A stretch of DNA of 64,000 nucleotides from Rhizobiales bacterium 62-47 (lineage in GTDB: Bacteria > Pseudomonadota > Alphaproteobacteria > Rhizobiales > Xanthobacteraceae): positions 92,213 to 156,212 of the forward strand of contig MKVX01000006.1 in the NCBI GenBank assembly GCA_001899255.1. The letters run 5' to 3'. Under the pieces are notes generated by a model that did no database searches, was not told the origin of the DNA, and was given only the letters and a program-made list of their open reading frames with translations. Below, one piece after another: positions 38,104 through 46,045 of this stretch. Position 1 is the stretch's first letter. The number at the start of each line of letters is the position of its first letter. Made by a program: the position numbers and the translations under genes.

Positions 38104-39072
38104 ATGTCCATGCCTGCCTTGTTCAAGGGCCGCCTGTCGATACCGGTCATCGGCGCACCGCTGTTCATCATCTCGGTGCCGGACCTGGTGATCGCCCAAT
38201 GCAAGGCCGGCGTCGTCGGCTCGTTTCCGGCGTTGAATGCGCGGCCGGCGGCGTTGCTCGACGAGTGGCTGGCGCGCATCAAGGAAGAACTTGCGGCCTA
38301 TGACAAGGCGCACCCGGAGCGTCCGTCGGCGCCGTTCGCCGTGAACCAGATCGTGCACAAATCGAACAATCGGCTGGATCACGATCTCGCCCTTTGCGAG
38401 AAGCACAAGGTGCCGATGATCATCACCTCGCTCGGTGCGCGCGAGGAATTGAACCAGGCCGCGCATGGCTGGGGCGGCATCGTGTTTCACGACGTCATCA
38501 ACCAGAAGTTTGCGCACAAGGCGATCGAGAAGGGGGCCGACGGCCTGATTCTGGTCGCCGCCGGTGCGGGCGGTCACGCCGGCGAACTGTCGCCGTTCCC
38601 GTTCGTTGCCGAAACCCGGCAGTGGTTCGATGGACCGATTGCGTTGTCGGGGGCGATGGGCAATGGACGCGCCATCCGCGCGGCGCGCATACTCGGCGCT
38701 GACTTCGCCTATATCGGCTCGGCTTTCATCGCGACCCAGGAAGCCAACGCCGTCGAAGGCTACAAGCGGATGATTACCACGTCGACCGCCGAGGATATCG
38801 TCTACTCCAACCTGTTCACCGGCGTGCACGGCAACTATCTCAAGCCGTCGATCGTCGCGGCCGGCATGGACCCGGATAACTTGCCGGTGTCGGATCCGAC
38901 CAAGATGAATTTCGGCACCGACGCCAGCGGCGAACGCGCCAAGCCGAAAGCCTGGAAGGAGATCTGGGGCAGCGGGCAGGGCGTCGGCAGCGTCGGCAAG
39001 ATCGTGCCGGCAGCCGAATTGATCGCGCGCTTCAAAAAGGAATACGAGGAAGCGGTCGATCCGCCATTGTGA
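38104..39072 (+). CDS. NAD(P)H-dependent flavin oxidoreductase / nitronate monooxygenase
   Basis: FMN-binding TIM-barrel enzyme of the nitronate monooxygenase (2-nitropropane dioxygenase) family. These oxidise nitronates, and some members reduce enoyl compounds. The N-terminal PVIGAPLFIISVPDLV, the FMN phosphate motif LILVAAGAGGHAGE (about residues 149-162) with its family histidine, and GAMGNGRAIRAARILGADFA followed by IGSAF are clear. It has 322 residues. ATG 38104 has GAAAGGAATC upstream. It is followed 30 bp later by a thioesterase gene, so the two probably form an operon in acyl-CoA or detoxification metabolism. Confidence 0.88.
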   Translation: MSMPALFKGRLSIPVIGAPLFIISVPDLVIAQCKAGVVGSFPALNARPAALLDEWLARIKEELAAYDKAHPERPSAPFAVNQIVHKSNNRLDHDLALCEKHKVPMIITSLGAREELNQAAHGWGGIVFHDVINQKFAHKAIEKGADGLILVAAGAGGHAGELSPFPFVAETRQWFDGPIALSGAMGNGRAIRAARILGADFAYIGSAFIATQEANAVEGYKRMITTSTAEDIVYSNLFTGVHGNYLKPSIVAAGMDPDNLPVSDPTKMNFGTDASGERAKPKAWKEIWGSGQGVGSVGKIVPAAELIARFKKEYEEAVDPPL

Positions 39073-39102
39073 CGCGCAGCCAGCGACAATCGTGAGAAAG
39101 CA

Positions 39103-39879
39103 ATGATGGACGCCATCTTTCGCGTCGAAGGCACGCGCGTCATTCCCAGCCCGAACGCTGCCGGTCCGTGGAATCCCACCATGCAACACGGTTCGGCACC
39201 GGCCGCACTTGTGGCGTGGGCCGCGGAATCGATTCCGACGCCGCAGCCGATGCACGTCGCGCGCCTGACCATCGATCTGATGCGGCCGGTGCCGCTGACG
39301 CCGTTGATGATCGAGACCGAAGTGCTGCGCGCCGGCCGCAAGATACAGCTCTGCGAGGTGCGGCTATTGGCCGAAGGCGTCCCCGTTGTGCGGGCCACCG
39401 CGCTCAAGATCAAATCCGGCGAGGCACTGCCTCTGCCGCCGGACGCGGACGAGGTTTCGATCACGTTGCCCGGGCCGGAGCAATCGGTCCCGGAGCGCCA
39501 CGATTCGTCCAGTCCGTTCGTCAGCGGCATGGCGATCCACGCGGCGCGAGGCCGCTTCGCCACCGTGGGCCTCAACGCGATCTGGTACAAGGTCGGCTGG
39601 CCGCTGATCGAAGGCGCGACGATCTCGCCACTGATGCGCGCGGCCGTCGCGTCGGATTTCTGCAATGCCACGGCGGTGGCACTCGACTTCCGGCAATGGA
39701 CCTTCATCAACGCCGACCTCACCGTGTCGCTGTCGCGGCCGCCGGTTGGCGAATGGATCCTGCTGGATGGCGAAACTTTCGTTGGCCCCGATGGCGCCGG
39801 CATCGCCACGGCGCGGCTCGGCGATGTCCGTGGCTATTTCGGCCGTGCGGTGCAGAGTCTGGTGATCGAGAAGCGGTAG
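39103..39879 (+). CDS. Acyl-CoA thioesterase family protein (double hotdog)
   Basis: A 258-residue protein of the TesB-like double-hotdog thioesterase group, predicted to hydrolyse an acyl-CoA. The first hotdog (about 20-105) has GSAPAALVAWAAES and VARLTIDLMRPVPLTP. The second (about 160-255) has SPLMRAAVASDFCNAT and the closing WILLDGETFVGPDGAGIATA. The catalytic Asp is not certain; D174/D184-region residues are candidates. It follows the flavin oxidoreductase gene closely. Substrate chain length cannot be inferred. Confidence 0.78.
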   Translation: MMDAIFRVEGTRVIPSPNAAGPWNPTMQHGSAPAALVAWAAESIPTPQPMHVARLTIDLMRPVPLTPLMIETEVLRAGRKIQLCEVRLLAEGVPVVRATALKIKSGEALPLPPDADEVSITLPGPEQSVPERHDSSSPFVSGMAIHAARGRFATVGLNAIWYKVGWPLIEGATISPLMRAAVASDFCNATAVALDFRQWTFINADLTVSLSRPPVGEWILLDGETFVGPDGAGIATARLGDVRGYFGRAVQSLVIEKR

Positions 39880-39897
39880 GCCCCCGGTCGGCCGCCG

Positions 39898-39912
39898 TTA
39901 ACGATTAGTTAA
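39898..39912. promoter_or_regulatory. CtrA-type binding site
   Basis: TTAA-CGATTAG-TTAA fits the full CtrA consensus TTAA-N7-TTAA exactly, and it continues into TTAACCAT, the common half-site form. It lies 86 bp before the ATG of the 85-residue protein at 39998 and just after the thioesterase stop. CtrA is the cell-cycle response regulator of alphaproteobacteria. Function is inferred from the motif only. Confidence 0.55.
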
Positions 39913-39997
39913 CCATAACTATCCCAACAATTGCGTCGCGATGGTTCGCCGCCCGTGTGGAGGACGGTCGCCAAATCGTCAATCGAAGGGATGCGAC

Positions 39998-40255
39998 ATG
40001 GATCTCACGGACTTCGAGAGGCTGTTTTCCCGGACCCCGGCATCGCTGGACGAAATCCGGGTTCGCGTATCGCATGCGCTGGGCCGCCACCCGCTGTGCC
40101 GCGACGTGCAATTCGACATCGTCAGTACGCCACGCTCGGCGCGCGGCGGTAACTGGACGATCAGCATGCAGTCGATCGGTGCCGAGGCGATCTGGGAAGC
40201 CTCCGAGATCGTCGCCGATATTCAGGACGCCTACGACCTCGCGCTGGCGGCATAA
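39998..40255 (+). CDS. Small soluble protein of unknown function behind a CtrA box
   Basis: An 85-residue cytoplasmic protein with no signal peptide, no membrane segment and no family I recognise. The ATG at 39998 has GAAGGGATGCGAC upstream; an in-frame longer frame from 39941 lacks a good leader. It is helical at the ends (DLTDFERLF; WEASEIVADIQDAYDLALAA) with a predicted strand in the middle (NWTISMQSI). Codon use is like its neighbours. The perfect CtrA-type site upstream suggests that it is made in a cell-cycle-dependent way, for example before division. Confidence 0.65.
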   Translation: MDLTDFERLFSRTPASLDEIRVRVSHALGRHPLCRDVQFDIVSTPRSARGGNWTISMQSIGAEAIWEASEIVADIQDAYDLALAA

Positions 40256-40396
40256 CGGCCGCAACTCCGGTCCGCAGGACCGCCCGGCAGGTGGCGCCGC
40301 GACGGATCGCCACCCGACGGGGTCTGGTCAGGCCACATTTATTCTGTATGTGTCGGGACGGTGATCGACCTTGCGTCAGCGCCCACGGAGGTCAAC

Positions 40397-41056
40397 TTGA
40401 CGCGGACCGCGACCCTTCTGACGCTTGTGTGCCTGGTGATCGCCAGTGCCGCGGTGGCAGGATTCATCGCGGCGCGGTTCGGCGATATTCCCGGCGCACT
40501 GGAAGAGCCGGCGGGGCCGGTCGCCAATCGCGACGGCAAGGCCGACCGGTTGGCGCGCGCGGCGACGACGCCCGCGATGCCGCCGCTATCCGATCCGGCG
40601 GCGCCGACACCGGCCGACCTGCTGCGGCAAGCCTATGCCAACGAAAGCCAGATTGCCGCGCCGGCTTCCGATCTGGCATTGCCGGACATCGCGCCGATCG
40701 TGTCGCCGCCACTTCCGTCGCCGCGGCCCAAGCTCGCCGACATGCAGAAATCCTACACCTTGCTCAGCGATATGCAGATCGCCGGCATCAAGACGCGGCT
40801 GCAATTGACGGCGGCGCAGGCGAAGCACTGGCCCGCGGTCGAGGACGCCTTGCGCGCCGTCGCCAACAAAATGCATGCGATGAAGCAGGCCAATCCGCAA
40901 AGCACTACGATCACGCTGGGGCCGGATACGCCCGAGATGCAGCGGCTGAAGACAGCCGCGACGCCGCTGCTTGCGCAACTGCGTGAGGATCAGAAGCGCG
41001 AAGTGCGGGCGCTCGCGCGCATCATCGGGTTGGACGCCATCGCCTCGCGGATATGA
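40397..41056 (+). CDS. Membrane-anchored LTXXQ-motif protein of unknown function
   Basis: A 219-residue envelope protein. I choose TTG at 40397 because GGAGGT lies five bases upstream; a GTG at 40361 would add 12 residues. A hydrophobic N-terminal segment (TLLTLVCLVIASAAVAGFIA) serves as signal or anchor. A long Pro/Ala-rich linker (about 40-115) follows. The C-terminal domain has the Spy/CpxP-like pattern LQLTAAQAKHWPAVEDALR, then another amphipathic helix (LREDQKREVRALARIIGL). Spy/CpxP proteins are periplasmic chaperones or stress sensors, but this is only a motif-level link. Confidence 0.65.
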   Translation: MTRTATLLTLVCLVIASAAVAGFIAARFGDIPGALEEPAGPVANRDGKADRLARAATTPAMPPLSDPAAPTPADLLRQAYANESQIAAPASDLALPDIAPIVSPPLPSPRPKLADMQKSYTLLSDMQIAGIKTRLQLTAAQAKHWPAVEDALRAVANKMHAMKQANPQSTTITLGPDTPEMQRLKTAATPLLAQLREDQKREVRALARIIGLDAIASRI

Positions 41057-41064
41057 TCGTCAAT

Positions 41065-42318
41065 TCACTGTGGCAGGAGAGTGAGCGCCAGCAACGCTGC
41101 AATCAGCGACGGCGGCATCACCACGAGGCCGAGCTTGAGGAACTGCCAGCCAGTCACGGCTTCGCCTTCGCGACGTAGCGCGATCAACCACAAGATGGTC
41201 GCAAGCGATCCGGTGACGGAGAGGTTCGGGCCGAGGTCGACGCCGATCAACAATCCTGCGGTCACTTGAAGCGGAACATCGGCGGCCTGACCGACGGTGG
41301 CCGCGATCAGGCCGGTCGGCAGGTTGTTGAGCAGGTTCGATGCCAGTGCGGCAATCACGCCGGCGACTGCCGATGCTTCGCGCGGCGCGGTTGCGGCAGC
41401 GTCGTGAAGCATGGTGACAAGTACGCGCAGCGCACCGGTCTGCTCGACGCCTTGCACCAGCACGAACAATCCGGCGACCAGCGGCAGCACTCCCCAGGCG
41501 ATGTCGCGCAGCACGCGGAGCGGCGACTGCCGGCTGATCGCGAGCACGGCGAGCGTTGCGAGAACGCCGCAGCCGAACGTCGGCAGGCCAAGCGGCACGT
41601 CGTATGCGGAAGCCGCCAGCAGGGCCAGCGCCGTGGCGAGAATGCCGGCGGCTGCGCATTTGCCGCCGAGTGATAGAGGACGCTGCGGTGGGGACGCGTG
41701 GATCGGGGTGGCGAGCGCGCGGCGCTGCGTGAAGCGCAGTGCCGCATAGGTGACGACGATGGCGGCCAGCGAGGGCAGGGTGAATTGATACAGCCATTGC
41801 CCGAGCGGCGGCATGCGGTCGCCGAAGATCACCAGATTGGCCGGGTTGGAAATCGGCAGCACGAAACTCGCGGCGTTGGCGATGAACGCGCAGACGAACA
41901 GATAGGGCAACGGCGCGACCCGCGCCGCGGTCGCCGCCGCATAGACCGCCGGCGTCAGCACCACCGCGGTGGCGTCGTTGGACAGCAGGATCGTCACCAG
42001 AGTCCCGACGCCGTAGACGATCAGGAACAGCCGCTTCGACGAGCCGCGCGCCTGCCGTACGGCATGCGTGGCCAGCCAGTCGAACAGGCCTTCGAGCCGC
42101 GCCACTTCGGCGAGCAGCATCATGCCGATCAGGAACAGGTAGACGTCGGTGCCCTTGCCGGCGGCCGCCAGCGCATCGCGCCATGGCAGCAGCCCGAAGG
42201 CGACCAGCGCCGCCGCGCCGAGCACGGCCCAGACATATTCGGGAATACGCAACGGCCGGATGATGACGCCGAGCGTCGCCATCCCGGCGATTCCCAATAT
42301 CAACGAGGTGTGATCCAC
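41065..42318 (-). CDS. ArsB/NhaD-type membrane permease (arsenic or anion transporter family)
   Basis: A 417-residue inner-membrane protein with about eleven hydrophobic segments of the ion-transporter (ArsB/NhaD, CitMHS) superfamily. Family landmarks are GTLVTILLSNDATAVVLTPA and PISNPANLVIFGDRMPP in the first half and the mirrored LLNNLPTGLIA and GPNLSVTGSLATILWL in the second. No arsR, arsC or acr3 lies near, so arsenite export is only the family's best known role. Its stop is nine bases from the stop of the convergent LTXXQ gene, with no terminator between them. Confidence 0.82.
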   Translation of the reverse strand: MDHTSLILGIAGMATLGVIIRPLRIPEYVWAVLGAAALVAFGLLPWRDALAAAGKGTDVYLFLIGMMLLAEVARLEGLFDWLATHAVRQARGSSKRLFLIVYGVGTLVTILLSNDATAVVLTPAVYAAATAARVAPLPYLFVCAFIANAASFVLPISNPANLVIFGDRMPPLGQWLYQFTLPSLAAIVVTYAALRFTQRRALATPIHASPPQRPLSLGGKCAAAGILATALALLAASAYDVPLGLPTFGCGVLATLAVLAISRQSPLRVLRDIAWGVLPLVAGLFVLVQGVEQTGALRVLVTMLHDAAATAPREASAVAGVIAALASNLLNNLPTGLIAATVGQAADVPLQVTAGLLIGVDLGPNLSVTGSLATILWLIALRREGEAVTGWQFLKLGLVVMPPSLIAALLALTLLPQ

Positions 42319-42387
42319 GTGGTCAGGCTGCCGTCAGGTTGGTGGGAGCACGATCCACTGCGGTCGCAGCGGATCGTGTTGAACGCG

Positions 42388-43236
42388 TCAGCCGTAGTTA
42401 TAGAAACCGCGGCCGGTCTTGCGGCCCAGATGACCGGCGGCCACCATTTCCTTGAGCAGCGGCGCGGCGCGATATTTCGGATCGTTGAAGCCGCCGTAGA
42501 ACACCTCCATCACCGACAGCATGGTGTCCAGCCCGATCATGTCGGCGAGCGCCAGCGGCCCGATCGGGTGATTGCAGCCGAGCTTCATGCCGGCGTCGAT
42601 GTCCTCGGCGCTGGCGATGCCTTCCTGCAGGGCGAAGATCGCTTCGTTGATCATCGGGCACAGGATGCGGTTGACGGCGAAGCCGGGGCTGTTCTTCGCG
42701 GTGATCGGAACCTTGCCGACGCGCTTGGCGAACTCCATCGCCTTGGCATGGGTGTCGTCGGATGTCTGCAGGCCGCGGATCAGTTCGAGCAGCGCCATCA
42801 GCGGCACGGGATTGAAGAAGTGCATGCCGATGAAGCGGTCCGGCCGGTCAGTGGCGGCGGCGAGCTTGGTGATCGAGATCGACGAGGTGTTGGTGGCGAC
42901 CAGCGCCCGCGGCTGCAGCGTCGCGCAGAGGTCCTTCAGGATCTTGACCTTGAGGTCTTCGTTCTCGGTCGCGGCTTCGATGACGAGATCGCAATTGGTC
43001 AGTTTGGTCTTGTCGGTGGTGCCGTTGATCCGCGCCAGCGCGGATTTGTGGTCGGCCGCGCTCAGCTTCTGCTTGTTGACCAGCCGCTCCAGACTTTTGT
43101 CGACCACCGCCAGTCCCTTGGCGACTGCGGCGTCCGAGATGTCGGTCATGACGACGTTGAGGCCGGCGGCTGCGCAGATCTGCGCGATGCCGTTGCCCAT
43201 GGTGCCGGCGCCGATGATGCCAACGGTTTCAATCAT
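42388..43236 (-). CDS. 3-hydroxybutyryl-CoA dehydrogenase
   Basis: NAD(P)-dependent oxidation or reduction of 3-hydroxybutyryl/acetoacetyl-CoA. ATG 43236 has AGGAGC upstream and gives 282 residues; upstream in-frame codons have no support. The Rossmann motif GAGTMGNG is at 9-16. ATNTSSISITKLA and GMHFFNPVPLM carry the catalytic Ser/His/Glu region, and CNHPIGPLALADMIGLDTML is the C-terminal signature. It is a paralogue of the gene at 51113-51994, which sits beside etfAB, so the two may serve different pathways such as polyhydroxybutyrate or acyl degradation. Confidence 0.92.
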   Translation of the reverse strand: MIETVGIIGAGTMGNGIAQICAAAGLNVVMTDISDAAVAKGLAVVDKSLERLVNKQKLSAADHKSALARINGTTDKTKLTNCDLVIEAATENEDLKVKILKDLCATLQPRALVATNTSSISITKLAAATDRPDRFIGMHFFNPVPLMALLELIRGLQTSDDTHAKAMEFAKRVGKVPITAKNSPGFAVNRILCPMINEAIFALQEGIASAEDIDAGMKLGCNHPIGPLALADMIGLDTMLSVMEVFYGGFNDPKYRAAPLLKEMVAAGHLGRKTGRGFYNYG

Positions 43237-43407
43237 GGCTGGTCTTGCTCCTGTCTTGCGCACGCGATGCCGCGCGTGCCTCGTTCCGATATGGCTCATG
43301 GTTATCAGAGCGGACCGGCGGGAGCAAAACCGGAAAGCAGGGAACGAAGGCCTGCGCTCGCGCTGGCACGGCGCAGTCGAATCTGCTGAGAGGGAAGGAT
43401 CGTCTCG

Positions 43408-43965
43408 CTACGGATCGAGCTCGGTGTCCCAATAGAGATAATCGAGCCAGCTCTCGTGCAGGTAGTTCGGCGGGAACAGCCGGCCGTTGCGATGCAGTTG
43501 ATGCACCGTCGGCGCGAACGGCGTTTGACGGGGAAACATGTGCGCCTGTTCGGTGGTGAGATTGCCCTTCTTGAGGTTGCAGGGCGAGCAGGCGGCGACG
43601 ACGTTTTCCCAGGTGGTCTGGCCGCCCTTCGAGCGCGGAATGATGTGATCGAAGGTGAGGTCGTCATGCGCCGAACAGTATTGGCACATGAACTTGTCGC
43701 GCAGGAAGACGTTGAAGCGGGTGAAGGCGGGATGTGTCGTCGGCTTGACGAAGGATTTGAGCGACACCACGCTCGGCAGTTGCATTTCGAAGGTCGGGCT
43801 GCGGACGGCGCGGTCGTAATGTTCGACGATATTGACGCGGTCGAGGAACACCGCCTTGATCGCGTCTTGCCACGACCAAAGCGAAAGCGGGTAGTAACTC
43901 AGTGGCCGGAAGTCCGCGTTCAACACGAGCACCGGCCAACCGCCTTGTGAGACATGTGCGTTCAA
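43408..43965 (-). CDS. HNH endonuclease
   Basis: A 185-residue protein with a C-terminal HNH nuclease domain. I take TTG at 43965 as the start, since AGGAGC lies six bases upstream and the resulting length fits the family. The zinc-binding and catalytic block CQYCSAHDDLTFDHIIPRSK (about 94-113) is followed by TTWENVVAACSPCN, giving two CxxC pairs around the His-Asn-His core. The N-terminal part (VLNADFRPLSYYPLSLWSW) is typical of the chromosomal HNH proteins found in most alphaproteobacteria, which are not part of restriction systems. It may be a DNA-repair nuclease. Confidence 0.88.
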   Translation of the reverse strand: MNAHVSQGGWPVLVLNADFRPLSYYPLSLWSWQDAIKAVFLDRVNIVEHYDRAVRSPTFEMQLPSVVSLKSFVKPTTHPAFTRFNVFLRDKFMCQYCSAHDDLTFDHIIPRSKGGQTTWENVVAACSPCNLKKGNLTTEQAHMFPRQTPFAPTVHQLHRNGRLFPPNYLHESWLDYLYWDTELDP

Positions 43966-44107
43966 GTAACGCTCCTGGCCCCCATTCCGACGGCTGCGAA
44001 GCAGCCTGTACGTGCATACTACAATTACCACGACGGGATTGTGAAGGGCGTTGGCAGGGCTAATCACCGGGCTTTGTGTGCACCGGTGCGGCCATCGCGC
44101 CCTCGAT

Positions 44108-44296
44108 CTATGGCGCGAGCGACAGCATCGGGCCGCGATTCGGCGCGATGCGGCCACCGGACGTATCGAGATAGATGTGCCGGACCGCGTCCACGCCGCT
44201 GCTCTCGCCCACCAGCAATCCTTCGTCGCGCAGTTCCGCCGCATCGGGCAGCGTTGCTTCGATCTCGCGGGCGATGACGAATTGCGTGGCTTTCAC
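44108..44296 (-). CDS. Small protein translationally coupled to AlkA, unknown function
   Basis: A 62-codon frame starting with GTG that overlaps the glycosylase stop by four bases (GTGA), the usual sign of coupling. The product (KATQFVIAREIEATLPDAAE then LVGESSGVDAVRHIYLDTSG) is soluble, acidic at first and has no recognised motif. It sits in line between alkA and the HNH nuclease gene on the same strand. The residue mix looks protein-like and unlike a random GC-rich frame. Whether it is real needs comparison with relatives. Confidence 0.5.
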   Translation of the reverse strand: MKATQFVIAREIEATLPDAAELRDEGLLVGESSGVDAVRHIYLDTSGGRIAPNRGPMLSLAP

Positions 44297-45054
44297 CGTT
44301 TCGATCCCGGCGGTTTGGTTTTCGCGGCTTTTGTCGTTGCGATCTTCCTTGCCGTCGATGTCGGTTTTGCGACAGCCGTGACGTTTGAAACGCTACTCGA
44401 ATTGCTGTCGCTGGCGAGCACGCCCTCGCGCTTCTTCATCACCTTGTAGTAGGCCCACCACAGATGCGCTGCCGCGCCGCGCACCGGCCGCCACGGTTCG
44501 GCGATGGCCGCCATTTCTTTCACTGTCGGCCGCGACTTCAGGCCCAGCCCGATTTTGATAGCCTCCTGCACGGCGAGGTCGCCGGCCGGCCACGCATCGC
44601 CATGGCCGAGGCAGAACAGCAGATAGACGTCGGCGGTCCACGGCCCGATGCCGTGCAACGAGATCAGCGTGTTGTGCGCGGCGTCGGCGTCTTCCTCCGC
44701 CAGCACGTCGAGGTTGAGCCGCTCGCTGCCGAGCTCGCGCGCCAGCAGCTTCAGCGTTTTAATCTTCGCCGCCGACAGCCCCAGCCGGCCGAGCCGCTCG
44801 GCGCGCACCTTGCGGATTGCATCGTGATGGAACGGATCGATGGCGGCGCTGACGCGCTTCCAGATCGCCGCCGCGCTGGCGGTGGACAGTTGCTGGCCGC
44901 AGACGATAGCGGCGAGGCCGGCGAAGCCAGGTTCGCGCTGGCGTAGCGCCGGCATCCCGGTCTGCTCGAGGATCGGCTCCAGTCGCGGGTCTTGCTTCAC
45001 AAGCTGCGCCATGGCGTCGTCGAGGTCGGACTGGGAGTTGAGATGAATGGTCAT
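44293..45054 (-). CDS. DNA-3-methyladenine glycosylase (AlkA type, HhH-GPD)
   Basis: Removes alkylated bases from DNA, the first step of base excision repair. ATG 45054 gives MTIHLNSQSDLDDAM and 253 residues. The helix-hairpin-helix motif and catalytic aspartate lie in LHGIGPWTADVYLLFCLGHG and DAWPAGDLAVQ (about 134-165). AAIVCGQQLSTASAAAIW is the N-terminal family block. The last 45 residues (SNSSSVSNVTAVAKPTSTAR...KTKPPGSKR) form a Ser/Thr/Lys-rich tail beyond the fold, perhaps for DNA contact. Its start is only 36 bp from the divergent gluQ start. Confidence 0.9.
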   Translation of the reverse strand: MTIHLNSQSDLDDAMAQLVKQDPRLEPILEQTGMPALRQREPGFAGLAAIVCGQQLSTASAAAIWKRVSAAIDPFHHDAIRKVRAERLGRLGLSAAKIKTLKLLARELGSERLNLDVLAEEDADAAHNTLISLHGIGPWTADVYLLFCLGHGDAWPAGDLAVQEAIKIGLGLKSRPTVKEMAAIAEPWRPVRGAAAHLWWAYYKVMKKREGVLASDSNSSSVSNVTAVAKPTSTARKIATTKAAKTKPPGSKR

Positions 45055-45090
45055 GGCTCTTAAAACCACCACGTCCTATGAAAGAGATCA

Positions 45091-45978
45091 ATGCCACCCG
45101 TTTTCCGTTTTGCCCCTAGTCCAAACGGCTATCTGCATCTCGGTCATGCCTACTCGGCGTTGCGCAACGCCGATCTGGCACGGCAGTCGGGTGGACGGCT
45201 GCTGTTGCGCATCGAGGATATCGACGCGACGCGCTGTCGTCCGGAATTCGAAGCGGCAATCTATGACGATCTCGCTTGGCTCGGCGTTGACTGGGAGCAG
45301 CCGGTGCGGCGGCAGTCGCAGCATCTCGCGGTCTATCGCGAGGCGCTGGATCGGTTGACCGCGCTGGGGCTGGTCTATCCGAGTTTCGAGAGCCGCGCCG
45401 AGATTGTGCGAATGGTGGCGCAACGCGAGTCGAGCGGCGCATGGCCGCGCGATCCCGATGGCGCACCGCTCTATCCCGGCACGGCGAAGACGTTGTCCGC
45501 CTCCGCGCGCGAGCGCTTGCTGGCGTCGGGTGCGCCCTATGCCTTGCGGCTTGACATGGCGGCGGCGCTGGCGCGGGCCGGCGCACTCGACTGGCACGAG
45601 CAGGGCGCCGGTCCCGGCGGGGAGGCCGGCGTCGTGGTGGCGCAACCGCAAGCGTGGGGCGACGTCATCCTCGCCCGCAAGGATACGCCGACCAGCTATC
45701 ACCTCGCAGTGGTGGTCGACGATGCGTTGCAGGGCATCACCGATGTGGTGCGCGGGGCCGATCTGTTCTGGGCCACCAGCGTGCACCGGTTGCTACAATG
45801 CCTGCTCGATCTGCCGGCGCCGCGCTACCGGCATCATGCGTTGATCCGCGATGCTGCCGGGAGCAAGTTGTCGAAATCGACCCGGGCGACCGGCTTGCGC
45901 GAATTGCGCGCTGCCGGGCTGACGCCGGGCGATATCCGCCGCCAGCTTGGCCTCGCGGCCTCGCCGCAGAGCGGTTGA
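45091..45978 (+). CDS. gluQ: Glutamyl-Q tRNA(Asp) synthetase
   Basis: A shortened class I glutamyl-tRNA synthetase that attaches glutamate to the queuosine of tRNA-Asp. The 295-residue length, with no anticodon-binding domain, is diagnostic. FAPSPNGYLHLGHAYSA holds HLGH at 16-19, and SKLSKST near residue 257 is the KMSKS variant. RIEDIDATRCRPEFEAAIYD is the usual substrate block. The four zinc cysteines of E. coli YadB are not present. The ATG has AAAGAGATCA upstream. Confidence 0.92.
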   Translation: MPPVFRFAPSPNGYLHLGHAYSALRNADLARQSGGRLLLRIEDIDATRCRPEFEAAIYDDLAWLGVDWEQPVRRQSQHLAVYREALDRLTALGLVYPSFESRAEIVRMVAQRESSGAWPRDPDGAPLYPGTAKTLSASARERLLASGAPYALRLDMAAALARAGALDWHEQGAGPGGEAGVVVAQPQAWGDVILARKDTPTSYHLAVVVDDALQGITDVVRGADLFWATSVHRLLQCLLDLPAPRYRHHALIRDAAGSKLSKSTRATGLRELRAAGLTPGDIRRQLGLAASPQSG

Positions 45979-46045
45979 AAACATCCTGCCGCCGACTCGT
46001 CGCCTCCCGCCGCGGGTGGTAGGACTAGACGAGGCTGGGGGGATC

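Noticed and set aside
41065..42318. Arsenic-resistance operon
   Set aside because: Only the permease-type gene is present. The ArsR gene at 54964 is 12 kb away, lacks the metal box and heads a different operon.
43408..43965. HNH nuclease as part of a restriction, retron or other defence system
   Set aside because: No methyltransferase, reverse transcriptase or effector is adjacent. The protein is of the ordinary chromosomal HNH type next to repair and tRNA-modifying genes.
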